A DNA stretch of 64,000 bases from Pacificitalea sp040119125 (GCA_040119125.1 JBEDTR010000017.1:310001-374000); one strand, 5' to 3'. Counted from the first letter of the stretch, positions 26,388 to 35,205 are shown. The notes: generated by a model from the sequence alone, not told the origin. Numbers and translations are program-made.

Positions 26388-26425
26388 GTGCTAGGATTTC
26401 ACCGAGGCGGTGCAAAAAATGCATC
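26388..26425 (-). promoter_or_regulatory. Second LysR-type operator/promoter, in front of the Dpp-atzF operon
   Basis: GGTGCA-AAAAA-TGCATC (26409-26425) matches 16 of 17 bases of the palindrome at 18095 and keeps the T-N11-A box. On the minus strand TTGCAC, 16 bases and TAGCAC repeat the same layout, about 73 bases before the binding-protein ATG. A further palindrome, TTGCGTGCAA, sits at 26350-26359. The surrounding 26315-26705 gap between divergent genes holds no other gene that I can see. Confidence 0.65.
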
Positions 26426-26705
26426 GGTCTTGATTTGGAGGGAGCCGCACCTGCGATGACAGGCCCGCGCGCCGAAAACATGGCGCGACGTCAACCGGCT
26501 AGCCCGCCCGGCGCAGATGCGGCAAGGCCCGCGCCTGCGGACAAACCCGCGACCGACCCCGCTTGCGGGCAGCAGCCATGACGAGATTGCCGTATACAAA
26601 TCGCAGAATACAGCTTATGGGATCACGCTTTCTGCGGTCAGCGTCCATGGGGATGAGTACCGTGGCCCAAGGCGCGTTGCGCCGACCCAGACGGATGACC
26701 TTACC

Positions 26706-28967
26706 ATGATCTCTACCCTATCCGACGCTCTCGCCGAGCGAGGCTACACTGATTTGACTGCCGTTCAGGAGGCCGTGACCGCCCCTGAACTGCAAGACGC
26801 CGACCTGCTTGTTTCGGCGCAGACCGGCTCCGGCAAGACCGTGGGCTTCGGCCTTGCGATTGCCAAAACCCTGCTGGGCGACAGCGACCAGATGGCCCGC
26901 GCCGCCGCGCCGCTGGCGCTGGTGATTGCGCCCACCCGCGAACTGGCCTTTCAGGTCATGCGCGAACTCAGCTGGCTCTATGCGAAAACCGGCGCGCGGG
27001 TGACCTCCTGCGTGGGCGGCATGGACGCCCGTGAAGAACGCCGCGCGCTGGAGCGTGGTGCGCATATCGTCGTCGGCACGCCGGGCCGTCTGCGCGACCA
27101 CATCACCCGTGGCTCGCTGGATATGACCGAGCTGCGCGCCATCGTGCTGGACGAAGCCGATGAGATGCTCGACCTCGGCTTCCGCGAGGATCTGGAATTC
27201 ATGCTGGGCGAAGCCCCGGAAGACCGCCGCACACTGATGTTCTCGGCCACCGTGCCGCCGATGATCGCGACGCTCGCCAAACAGTATCAGCGCGACGCCG
27301 TGCGCGTCACCACGCTGTCGGGCACGACGCAACACGCCGACATCACCTATCAGGCGCTCCGCGTGGCCCAGTCCGACGCCGAGAATGCCATCATCAACGT
27401 GCTGCGCTACCACGAGGCCCAAAACGCCATCGTCTTCGCGAACACGCGCGCGGCAGTGAACCGGCTGATGGCTCGGTTTTCCAACCGTGGTTTTTCCGTT
27501 GTCTGCCTGTCGGGTGAATTGAGCCAGAACGAGCGCAGCCATGCCCTGCAGGCGATGCGCGATGGTCGGGCACGGGTCTGCGTGGCCACGGATGTCGCCG
27601 CGCGCGGCATCGACCTGCCCAATCTGGAACTGGTGATCCACGCCGATCTGCCCTCCAACTCCGAGACCCTGCTGCACCGCTCGGGCCGGACAGGCCGCGC
27701 CGGACGCAAGGGTATTTCCGCTCTGATCGTGCCGCCGCGCTCTGCCAAGAAAGCCGAGCGGCTGCTGAAATTCGCCAAGATTTCCGCCGAATGGACCACC
27801 GCCCCCGGTGCGGATGAAATCCTGCGCCGCGACGAAGAACGCCTGTTGGCCGATCCCGTCTGGCAGGAAGACACGAGCGAGGAACAGCGCGACTTCGCGA
27901 CCAAGCTGCTGGAATTGCACAGCGCTGAGACCATCGCCGCCGCCTATCTGCGGCTCTACCGTGCGCGCCAATCCGCGCCTGAGGAGCTGAGCGCACCCGA
28001 CGCCCGTGACGCCCCCCGCGAACGCGCGCCTTTCGGGCCTAGCGCCTGGGTCGCTTTGTCGGTGGGCCGCAATGACCGCGCCGAGGCCCGCTGGCTGCTG
28101 CCGCTGATCTGCCGCGCTGGCAATGTCAGCAAGGACGCCATCGGCGCGATCCGCGTGCAGGACAGCGAAACCTTTGTCGAACTGTCCCAGCCCAGCATCG
28201 CCGGTGTGATCGCCGCTATCGGTGAGGGCGGCGAGCTGGAGAACGGCATCACCCTGCGCCGGGTCGAAGGCACGCCCGATCTGGGTCCGCAGCGGCGCGA
28301 CCCGCCGCGCGGGCGTGATGATCGTGGACGTGATGACCGGGGCGGGCACCGTGGACAGGACCGTGGCCCCCGCCGCGACGACACGCGCAAACCGAAAACA
28401 TGGCCGCGCGAAGACCGGGGCAGCGACGACCGCGCACCGGCCTCTAACACCGCACAGTCCGCAGCGGCCCCGAAAAGCGATTGGAGCCCCGACAGCCCCT
28501 CGCCGCGCAAACCCCGCCATAAGCCCGGCGATGCGCCCCGCCCTGCAGCATCTGACAGCCGGCCCGCATCGTCCTATGGCGCGGGCAAGCCACGCGACCG
28601 CGATGGCGACGACCGCAAGCGCGGCGGCTATGAAGGCCGCAGCGAGGAACGTGGCGAGCGTAAGTTCGGCGGAAAGCCGGGCGGCAAGTTCGGCAGCAAG
28701 CCCGGCGGCAAACCGGGTGGCAAATTCGGCAAACCCGATGGCCGTCCCGACAGCAAGTTTGGCGGCAAGCCTGCGGGCAAGTTCGGCGGAAAACCCGACG
28801 AAAAGCCTGCGCGCGCAAATGCGGCTGACACCTCGCAACGGATGAGCCGCCCCGGACAAGCCGGAAAGCCTGCCAAATTCGGCAAGCCCGGCGGCCCGAA
28901 AGGCAAGCCTGCTGGCGCCAAGCACAGCTACCGCAAGGATGGCGGCGGCGAGCCCCCGCGCCGCTGA
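26706..28967 (+). CDS. DEAD-box RNA helicase with DbpA-like RNA-binding domain and Gly/Lys-rich tail
   Basis: 753 residues. The helicase core (1 to about 370) has Q-motif-like VQEAVTAPEL, Walker A AQTGSGKT, PTRELAFQV, DEAD (VLDEADEMLD), SAT (FSATVPP) and motif VI HRSGRTGRAG. A domain near 440-530 (APFGPSAWVALSVGRNDRAEARWLLPLICRAG) looks like the DbpA RNA-binding domain that targets rRNA. The last 200 residues are disordered, first Arg/Asp-rich and then repeats of GGKFG and GGKPG. This fits a DeaD/CsdA-like helicase in ribosome assembly or RNA decay, often cold-induced. The start at 26706 gives the canonical N-terminus; 63 upstream in-frame codons look non-coding. A strong terminator follows. 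Confidence 0.9.
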   Translation: MISTLSDALAERGYTDLTAVQEAVTAPELQDADLLVSAQTGSGKTVGFGLAIAKTLLGDSDQMARAAAPLALVIAPTRELAFQVMRELSWLYAKTGARVTSCVGGMDAREERRALERGAHIVVGTPGRLRDHITRGSLDMTELRAIVLDEADEMLDLGFREDLEFMLGEAPEDRRTLMFSATVPPMIATLAKQYQRDAVRVTTLSGTTQHADITYQALRVAQSDAENAIINVLRYHEAQNAIVFANTRAAVNRLMARFSNRGFSVVCLSGELSQNERSHALQAMRDGRARVCVATDVAARGIDLPNLELVIHADLPSNSETLLHRSGRTGRAGRKGISALIVPPRSAKKAERLLKFAKISAEWTTAPGADEILRRDEERLLADPVWQEDTSEEQRDFATKLLELHSAETIAAAYLRLYRARQSAPEELSAPDARDAPRERAPFGPSAWVALSVGRNDRAEARWLLPLICRAGNVSKDAIGAIRVQDSETFVELSQPSIAGVIAAIGEGGELENGITLRRVEGTPDLGPQRRDPPRGRDDRGRDDRGGHRGQDRGPRRDDTRKPKTWPREDRGSDDRAPASNTAQSAAAPKSDWSPDSPSPRKPRHKPGDAPRPAASDSRPASSYGAGKPRDRDGDDRKRGGYEGRSEERGERKFGGKPGGKFGSKPGGKPGGKFGKPDGRPDSKFGGKPAGKFGGKPDEKPARANAADTSQRMSRPGQAGKPAKFGKPGGPKGKPAGAKHSYRKDGGGEPPRR

Positions 28968-28990
28968 TCCGACATCACGAATGCCGCTAG

Positions 28991-29028
28991 GATGGCCCCC
29001 GCCCAATGGTGCGGGGGCCATCATTTTT
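28991..29028 (+). terminator. Strong Rho-independent terminator after the DEAD-box helicase
   Basis: A perfect 12-bp stem (GATGGCCCCCGC with its complement at 29011-29022) and an eight-base loop, followed by ATTTTTT. Confidence 0.9.
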
Positions 29029-29265
29029 TCTAGCGCACGCTGGGGCAGTGTGCGCTGCGAGCGTTACGCCACAAGGCGAAAACCGCCCAATGTGAATGCG
29101 TTAACCGCCGACGATCGTCTGTCTGGCCGCTGACTTTGCCAGTCGCCTCGGTAAACAAGGCGATACCGCCATAATCCTGACCCAAAGAAACGCCGAAGCG
29201 GACATGCTCGCGGCCAAAGGGCACGCCACCTATCGGGAACGAAACCCTAGGTGCGAGTCCCCCCG

Positions 29266-30918
29266 ATGACCCCGACAAAATCATTCCTGCGAGAAGAGAA
29301 AGGCGCCGCGATGGTGTTTTCGCTCTTTCTGCTGATCGGGATGGTCCTGATCGGCGGCATCGCCATTGACGTCGCCCGCTACGAACGGGTCCGCACCGAA
29401 CTGCAACACACAATCGACAATGCCGTTCTGGCCGCCGCCAGCCTCAGCCAGACCATGACCCCGACGGAAGTCGTCGACAGCTGGTTCGACGCTGCGGGCT
29501 TTGGCCATCTGGAACCGGTCGTCGCCGCCGAGGATGAAAAGACCGGCCCGATGTTGGTGGGCCGCACGGTCGACGCGAATGTCCGCGCCGATTTGTCGAC
29601 GTTCTTCCTGCGGATCTGGGGATATGAAGAACTGCCCGTCACCGTGGCCTCCGTCGCGACCGAGCGGGTCGACGACATCGAGATCTCCCTCGTGCTGGAC
29701 GTGTCCGGGTCGATGGCGCAGGACAGCGCCAATACCGACGAAGACACTTCGAAGCTCGAAGAACTGCAGCGCGCCGCAATTTCCTTTGTCACCAAGATTC
29801 TGGAGCAAAGCGAACCGGGTCGTGTGTCAATCAACCTTGTGCCCTATGCGTCGCAGGTCAATGCAGGGGCGGGCCTGCTGTCGAGCTACAAGACCAGCGA
29901 TGAACACACGTATTCCAACTGCGTCGAGTTCGAGAGTGGTGACTATAAATCCGCCAGCATCGATACCGGCACAACGCTGGACCGCAATGGGCACTTCATC
30001 TTTCAATACGGAAGTTCCTACAATCCGTTGTCCGGCCTGTGGCACTGCCGCGTCGATGACGGGTTCGAGATCACGGCCGTGTCGCAATCCATCGACGCCC
30101 TCACCGCCCAGATCAACAAGCTCAGCGCCGAAGGCAGCACCTCGATCGACATTGGCATCAAGTGGGGCACCGCCCTGCTGGACGAAAGCGCGCAGACGCC
30201 GATCTCCAACTTGATCGATGCGGGCGCTGTCGACGAAGCCTTTCGCGGGCGCCCCCTGCCCTATGACGCCGCCAACAGCATGAAGGTGCTGGTGGTGATG
30301 ACAGATGGTGAAAACTATCCCGAATATCGGCTGAAGTCAGAGTTCGCCTCCGGTGCGTCGGACGTCTGGCGGGCGACATTCAACGGCACCGGGCTTTATA
30401 CCGTGCATGACCCCGAAGGGTCGGGGAAAGATTATGATGGGGACAAGAAGAAGAACGAGCCCTATTTCTTTGCCTCCGTCACCGAGAAAAACGGCAACTA
30501 TTACGCAAATGACACCGGGGACCATTTCTGGGATGCCACGACGGCGGGGGGCAAGTTCTCCTTGAACGAGGCTCACCTGACTTGGCCGCAGGTCTGGGCC
30601 GAGATGTCCTACTACTGGCACCACTACAATCTGCGCACGCCGCAAGGCCGCAGCGGACTTTCTGACTGGCCCTATACGCCATTCTACACAATCGATCCCT
30701 CCACCAAAAACGATCGCATGGCTAATGCCTGCGCCGCCGCGAAGGCCAAGGGGATCGTGGTCTACACGATCGGCTTTGAGGCCCCGGAAACCTATGCCGA
30801 TCTGCTGCGGGACTGCGCTTGGAACGAAACGCATTACTTCCCCGTCGAAGGCCTTAAGATCGACGATGCCTTTGACATGATCGCCAGTTCCATCAGCATG
30901 CTGAGGCTCACCCAATGA
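29266..30918 (+). CDS. TadG-like pilus-associated protein with von Willebrand A domain
   Basis: 550 residues. A TadE/TadG-type N-terminus, FLREEKGAAMVFSLFLLIGMVLIGGIAIDVAR, provides one membrane helix. A von Willebrand A domain follows from about residue 140, with the metal-binding DVSGSMAQDS motif, a Thr/Ser site (EGSTSIDIGI) and VMTDGEN as the last MIDAS-like element. It should be anchored in the inner membrane with the vWA part outside. Such proteins accompany Flp/Tad pili, but no tadZABC, cpaBC or pilin gene lies in the window. Start taken as ATG 29266; a GTG five codons earlier is possible, and neither has a good ribosome site. It overlaps the next tad-like gene by four bases. Confidence 0.82.
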   Translation: MTPTKSFLREEKGAAMVFSLFLLIGMVLIGGIAIDVARYERVRTELQHTIDNAVLAAASLSQTMTPTEVVDSWFDAAGFGHLEPVVAAEDEKTGPMLVGRTVDANVRADLSTFFLRIWGYEELPVTVASVATERVDDIEISLVLDVSGSMAQDSANTDEDTSKLEELQRAAISFVTKILEQSEPGRVSINLVPYASQVNAGAGLLSSYKTSDEHTYSNCVEFESGDYKSASIDTGTTLDRNGHFIFQYGSSYNPLSGLWHCRVDDGFEITAVSQSIDALTAQINKLSAEGSTSIDIGIKWGTALLDESAQTPISNLIDAGAVDEAFRGRPLPYDAANSMKVLVVMTDGENYPEYRLKSEFASGASDVWRATFNGTGLYTVHDPEGSGKDYDGDKKKNEPYFFASVTEKNGNYYANDTGDHFWDATTAGGKFSLNEAHLTWPQVWAEMSYYWHHYNLRTPQGRSGLSDWPYTPFYTIDPSTKNDRMANACAAAKAKGIVVYTIGFEAPETYADLLRDCAWNETHYFPVEGLKIDDAFDMIASSISMLRLTQ

Positions 30919-31526
30919 TCCGCTCTCCTCAAACGCCCCGGCCATCGATGCTGCGGGTTTGCGGCGGAGCGATCCCGCGCCTGATCGGATGGTGCCTGCC
31001 ACGCCACATGCGCCGCTTCGGGCAGGCGCAGGATGGGGCGGTGACGGTAGAATTTGTCATCCTGCTGCCGCTGTTGCTGTATGTCTTCATGATGGGGTTC
31101 GAGTTGGGCCTGTTGAACGTGCGGCATCTGTTTTTGCATCGCGCCACCGATCTGGTTGCGCGCGATATCCAGATCAGCACCAAGACCCCGCCGACCTATG
31201 ACGAACTGAAGCAACAGATCTGCGACCGGGCCTTGTTCCAGAGCGATTGCATCGACTCAATCCGTATCGAGATGCGGGCGCTGCCATTGGCCGACTGGGC
31301 CGATGCCACACGCAGCGCCGCCTGCGTGGACCGGGAAGAAAGCGATAGCGAGCCGACGCAGAATTATCAGCCGGGTCAACAAAACGACCTGATGCTGATC
31401 CGGGTCTGCCGCTTGTTCGAACCAATCTTCCCCGGCTCGGGCCTCGGCCATCGGCTGGATAAAAATTCTGACGATGAATACGGGCTGATCGTGTTTTCGG
31501 GCTTTGTATCGGAGCCGGTGACGTGA
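30915..31526 (+). CDS. TadE/TadG-like membrane protein (first of two)
   Basis: 203 residues. An N-terminal basic region leads to RRFGQAQDGAVTVEFVILLPLLLYVFMMGFELGLL, the TadE signature, where the Glu in VEF begins a single membrane helix like that of type IV pilin-like proteins. The rest (about 130 residues) is extracytoplasmic and contains several cysteines. It is a pseudopilin-like accessory of Tad systems by family. Its ATG overlaps the vWA gene by four bases and its TGA overlaps the next gene, so the three are co-translated. Substrate or partner unknown. Confidence 0.8.
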   Translation: MIRSPQTPRPSMLRVCGGAIPRLIGWCLPRHMRRFGQAQDGAVTVEFVILLPLLLYVFMMGFELGLLNVRHLFLHRATDLVARDIQISTKTPPTYDELKQQICDRALFQSDCIDSIRIEMRALPLADWADATRSAACVDREESDSEPTQNYQPGQQNDLMLIRVCRLFEPIFPGSGLGHRLDKNSDDEYGLIVFSGFVSEPVT

Positions 31527-32128
31527 TGCGTATGTCCATATTCCGCCCCGTTCTGCGCCCAATCCTGCGCCGGTTCGCGCGTGAGGAAACCGGCAGCAGC
31601 CAGTCGCTGGAATTGCTGTTGGTATTCCCGCTGTTGATCTGGGCGCTCTGCGGCTTTTACGTCTATACGGACGCGTTCAAGATCCGCACCGTATTGACCG
31701 ATGCCACAGCGCTTATCGCCGATACCCTGTCCCGCCAGAGCGTCCCGATCACCCAAGACGACCTCGACGGGCTGCAATCGATCATCGAATATATGTCGAA
31801 CCTGTCGGGCGGCGCGGATCTGCGGATTACGCAGGTGGCATGTATCAAGAAATGCGAGGACATGAGCAAACGCGAGCTTGAGGTGATCTTCTCTCGCGGA
31901 AATGGCTATGACCCGCTGACCACCAATGATTTCGCGCTCAATTCGGTCAATGAGGACCGTGTGCCTCGCATTGACGAAGGCGACCGCATCGTCGTTGTCG
32001 ACACGCGGATGTATTACGCCCCTGCCTTTAACTTCGGTCTGAATGCAGGAGATGTGGAAACCCGGCAGATCGTGCGTATGCGCTTTGCGCCGCAACTGTG
32101 CTGGGAAAGCTGCGGCACGACGAGCTAA
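31526..32128 (+). CDS. TadE/TadG-like membrane protein (second of two)
   Basis: 200 residues. The N-terminus FAREETGSSQSLELLLVFPLLIWALCGFYVYTDAF has the same charged run, Glu and single helix as its neighbour, with SLE in place of VEF. The external part contains a CIKKC pair and ends CWESCG, so disulfides are likely. I chose ATG 31526, whose first base is the last base of the previous stop; a GTG one codon earlier is equally possible. Last gene of the three-gene tad-like operon, with an inverted repeat after it. Confidence 0.78.
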   Translation: MRMSIFRPVLRPILRRFAREETGSSQSLELLLVFPLLIWALCGFYVYTDAFKIRTVLTDATALIADTLSRQSVPITQDDLDGLQSIIEYMSNLSGGADLRITQVACIKKCEDMSKRELEVIFSRGNGYDPLTTNDFALNSVNEDRVPRIDEGDRIVVVDTRMYYAPAFNFGLNAGDVETRQIVRMRFAPQLCWESCGTTS

Positions 32129-32221
32129 TTCCGTCCGCCTTACCCCAACCGCCTGAACCCGACCCTAATCACGCGCCCTTGGCGCCCGATGCGCACCGCA
32201 CAAAAGACCCGCCTGCCAGAT

Positions 32222-32249
32222 ACGGGCCGACCTGAATGGGCCGGCCCGT
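32222..32249. terminator. Inverted repeat between convergent tadE-like and DUF305 genes
   Basis: ACGGGCCG (32222-32229) and CGGCCCGT (32242-32249) pair perfectly across 12 bases. No T-run is present; the position between two converging stops is the main argument. Confidence 0.4.
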
Positions 32250-32259
32250 GATCGTCTGA

Positions 32260-33117
32260 TCAGCTCGCGTCGCAGCTATAAAAGCCACGATAGCCGACGG
32301 TCATACCGGCCTGCAGCGTAAAGACCAGCTCAGCATCGGCGCGCCAGTCGGCGTCATCGCCCAGCGCCCGAACGCGGGCCGTGGCGCCGTCCGTCGCGAA
32401 TTCGGTTTCGCCGCCGCTTGCGCCCTGCCCGTCCATCGACACCAGCACGCCGTTCATCTTGACCATGGCGTCGCCGCCATCCGCGCGGGTCCAGAGCACG
32501 GGATCATCCTCGGGGCTGCGGTTGAAGCGGCAAGTGGCACCTTGCGCCAGCGCGCCTGCCTCATCCGCCGGGATCGGCGCGAGGTCCATGGTGGAAATCA
32601 GCGTGTTGGATAGCGCATCCTCGATGCTGCCAGCCTGTGCAGGCGGATCCTCATAGGCTTCGGCCACAAGATTACCGCGCTCGATATCTGCAATCATATA
32701 GCGCATTTCGGCGATTTCCTTGCGCTGTGCGGCGATGATTTCATCAGCCAGTTTGCGCGCACGGGCATCTTCGATCCCAGCCCTCTCGGATGTCATGATT
32801 GCAATCGAATGGTGCGGGATCATGGCGCGCATGTAGCTGACACCACCGACGGTCACCTGGCTGCGCACCAGCCATAGCGACAGGCCGAAAACCACGATCG
32901 CACCGACAAAAATCGCCATGTTGAGTTTGCGGTTGGTATACATGCCCAGCATGAATGCCAGCATGATCACGGCCATCACCGCGCCCATCAGCAGCGCCAT
33001 GTAGCTGCGCGTCTCGGAGAAGAAAATATGCTCCCAAGCGTAGGTGTTCAGGTACATCAGGCCGAACATCACCACGGTTGATGTCAGGATCATCAGGCCG
33101 AACCGAATATAGGACAT
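32260..33117 (-). CDS. DUF305 domain-containing membrane protein
   Basis: 285 residues. Three membrane helices fill residues 1-90. Next comes a DUF305-type segment, YMRAMIPHHSIAIMTSERAG, with the HH pair and following Met/His-rich helix typical of this ferritin-like/copper-linked family, plus MRYMIADIERG. The last 100 residues form an extra extracytoplasmic beta-type domain (ATCRFNRSPEDDPVLW) with two cysteines; it is not part of standard DUF305. Function is unproven; DUF305 proteins often occur with copper or metal resistance genes, but none is next to this one. Start at 33117; GAGGTTTTGCTCA upstream gives a usable ribosome site. Confidence 0.8.
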   Translation of the reverse strand: MSYIRFGLMILTSTVVMFGLMYLNTYAWEHIFFSETRSYMALLMGAVMAVIMLAFMLGMYTNRKLNMAIFVGAIVVFGLSLWLVRSQVTVGGVSYMRAMIPHHSIAIMTSERAGIEDARARKLADEIIAAQRKEIAEMRYMIADIERGNLVAEAYEDPPAQAGSIEDALSNTLISTMDLAPIPADEAGALAQGATCRFNRSPEDDPVLWTRADGGDAMVKMNGVLVSMDGQGASGGETEFATDGATARVRALGDDADWRADAELVFTLQAGMTVGYRGFYSCDAS

Positions 33118-33279
33118 TGAGCAAAACCTCGCATCTGTCGTTAATTTGATGGAACAACAGGATTACCGCACTGGAGGGTTCCGGCGGTGTCGAGGAAATT
33201 GCGAAAATCAGTCTTAAACGCCGAATATTCGTGGACTGCGAACGAGTCGGACCCTGACGGCTGAAGGGGAGATCCGGGA

Positions 33280-33966
33280 TCAGAACGTGTTGAGCGACAC
33301 GCCCACAAATGCCTCCTGCGCGTGCAGCCGGAACCCTGCACGCAGCCGCACCGGCCCATCATTCACCTGAAACCCCGTCGCAATCGCAGTCTCATGATAA
33401 CCGTCATTGTGACCCGAAGCGGTGACTTCCAGATTGAGCGGCACCTCGTTTGGGAAGGCCTGCACCAGCGCGAAATATCCCGCCCGGTAGCTGTCGATCT
33501 CGGCCAGCCAGAACAGCCCGCCCCAATCTTGTCCCACATATTGCTCGGCGGCGAGCTTCAGCCCGGCATCGGCCTCGCCATCGTCGAAATGCAGCGTCGC
33601 GCCAACCCGCCCTGTGATGCTTTGCCACAGCGGCACGGCATGGGTCAGGCTCAGCGTCGTTTCCGCACCGCCGTCGTAATCCGAGAAGGTCACCCCGGCG
33701 CTGATCGCCCCGCGCCCGATGCTGGCCACCACCGTGTGGTCGCTGGGTCCAAGGTCATATTGCAGAAATTCACCATCCGCGCGCGCGACCGGAGCAGCAA
33801 GGATCGCAAATGCCATCAGGGCTGCAGCACAGATCGCGACATGCGCAGGGGACCGGACCGGAGTTTGCGCAAAACCTCGCCCGTGGCTTTGCCTGAAACT
33901 GCGCTTGTGACTAGGCCCGGAACGGGTGGTCGCCGCATTGGCGGGAAAACGGCATTTGCTGCTCAT
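33280..33966 (-). CDS. Exported protein of unknown function, outer-membrane beta-barrel-like
   Basis: 228 residues. The start at 33966 (MSSKCRF) is chosen because AGGA lies seven bases before it; 27 upstream codons lack any signal. A long basic N-terminal region precedes a hydrophobic stretch (VAICAAALMAFAILAAPVARA) that looks like a signal peptide with an ARA cleavage site. The mature 165 residues alternate polar and hydrophobic residues in short strands such as ISAGVTFSDYDGG, TGRVGATLHF and VRLRAGFRLHA, and end in Phe, as outer-membrane barrels do. I do not recognise a family. It lies just upstream of the Cache-HAMP gene's stop. Confidence 0.65.
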   Translation of the reverse strand: MSSKCRFPANAATTRSGPSHKRSFRQSHGRGFAQTPVRSPAHVAICAAALMAFAILAAPVARADGEFLQYDLGPSDHTVVASIGRGAISAGVTFSDYDGGAETTLSLTHAVPLWQSITGRVGATLHFDDGEADAGLKLAAEQYVGQDWGGLFWLAEIDSYRAGYFALVQAFPNEVPLNLEVTASGHNDGYHETAIATGFQVNDGPVRLRAGFRLHAQEAFVGVSLNTF

Positions 33967-34113
33967 CTTGATGTCCTGCTCTGTCTCGCGGAGCTGTCGC
34001 TCAGGGCCGTTGCCCCACAGGTCCGCACCGATCACCGTGCATGGCAAATCCGCGGCGGGCCATATGCTGCCCGCCGCGGAGATCAGTTTGACCGGCGCTG
34101 TTGCGCGGGCGGC

Positions 34114-35205
34114 TCATTCGCCGGGTCCAAACCTCCGAAACCCCTGCATCCGCGACTGGATCACCGACAGCGCCGAGGAGAGATGCGCGCTTTCCCGCGA
34201 GGAGGAACTGTCGGTCGGATAGACCAGCCGCCCCGCCGCGATATCCTCGGCGTCGCGGGTCAGACGTTCGATCGGCAGGATGTAGTGGCGGGCATAAAGG
34301 ACCGCGCAGATCGCCATCAGGAAAAACAGACCCGAAATCGCCCAGCGCACATGCCCCATCAATTCCGAAAGGCCGGCATTGGAGGTCATGGCAGGCACCT
34401 TCACCACCAGATCCCAAGCGAAATGCGGGATATCTCCGGTCAAGAGCGACGGGAAAACCGCCATGACGTAATCCTCATTGCCGTTTTCTGCCGGGATATA
34501 GCGGGTGATATCCGAGCCGAACTTGGCCAGATTCCCGACCGCGCCGGGCAGAGCGCTGGAGACATGGTTGGACACTTCGATCACCCGGTCGCCGCGCTCG
34601 TCGAGAACCGCGAAATCGACATCGAGTTGTTCGGCCGCTTCGCGCAGGTAGGTTTCCATCCAGTTCAGACGCAGCGAGTAGACGATGACGCCTCGTGTGA
34701 CACCGAACCGGTCAATCACCGGCGCGGACAGGTTCAGCAGGCCGCTGGCTTCGCTGGAGGCGGTGGCACGGCGATCTTGGTAGCTGGCAAATGTGCCGCG
34801 CTTGATACCATCATAGAACCACGCCTGGGTGCCGACATCTTCGCTTTCCCGCGTGCGGCGGGACCCGGCGACGACGCGGCCATCAGGGGTGGCGACGCCG
34901 ACCCATTCGACCGCGGCGCTTGCCCGCACCACCGCATCGGTGAATGAGCGCGCGCCGGCCGTGTTTTCCATGTCGATCTGTTGCGTCAGCGCGTTGAGAC
35001 TGTCCCATTCCCGCTGGATGGCCCGCGACATCGTCAGCCGCAGCGCGTTGCCGGCCCGCAGGGCGACCTCGGATTGCACGTCGCGCTCGTAGGCACCGAC
35101 ATAGCTGCGCAGCGGCAGTGAGACGATGAGAACGGCGGCAACAAAGGCTGCGAGCGCGAACCCGACCAAAGTGACGGACAAGCGGGGGAAATGACGGGTT
35201 TTCAC
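34114..35205 (-). CDS. Cache-HAMP membrane receptor without output domain
   Basis: 363 residues. A first membrane helix (about 13-35) is followed by a periplasmic region of about 240 residues that resembles a double-Cache ligand-binding domain (VEWVGVATPDGRVVAGS, FSYQDR-like loop, GVIVYSLRLNWMETYL). A second helix (about 287-307) leads into HAMP-like YILPIERLTRDAEDIAAGRL, and the protein stops 40 residues later. There is no kinase, GGDEF, EAL or methyl-accepting domain, so signal output must go through a partner or has been lost. GTG 35205 is preferred because AGGGAG lies seven bases upstream. An output-domain gene is not visible next to it. Confidence 0.75.
   Translation of the reverse strand: MKTRHFPRLSVTLVGFALAAFVAAVLIVSLPLRSYVGAYERDVQSEVALRAGNALRLTMSRAIQREWDSLNALTQQIDMENTAGARSFTDAVVRASAAVEWVGVATPDGRVVAGSRRTRESEDVGTQAWFYDGIKRGTFASYQDRRATASSEASGLLNLSAPVIDRFGVTRGVIVYSLRLNWMETYLREAAEQLDVDFAVLDERGDRVIEVSNHVSSALPGAVGNLAKFGSDITRYIPAENGNEDYVMAVFPSLLTGDIPHFAWDLVVKVPAMTSNAGLSELMGHVRWAISGLFFLMAICAVLYARHYILPIERLTRDAEDIAAGRLVYPTDSSSSRESAHLSSALSVIQSRMQGFRRFGPGE

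Noticed and set aside
24641..26581. 646-codon plus-strand frame opposite the Dpp-type binding protein
   Set aside because: It is a shadow of a gene with clear SBP motifs, a signal peptide and operon spacing.
26718..29024. 768-codon minus-strand frame opposite the DEAD-box helicase
   Set aside because: The helicase motifs on the plus strand are unambiguous, and the frame crosses the T-tailed terminator.
29030..29265. Minus-strand frame with a beta-strand-like end (EHVRFGVSLGQDYGGIALF) before the tadG-like gene
   Set aside because: The stretch looks a little like an outer-membrane strand, but the frame has no start or ribosome site outside the tadG gene and no signal peptide. It may be a remnant; not enough to call a pseudogene.
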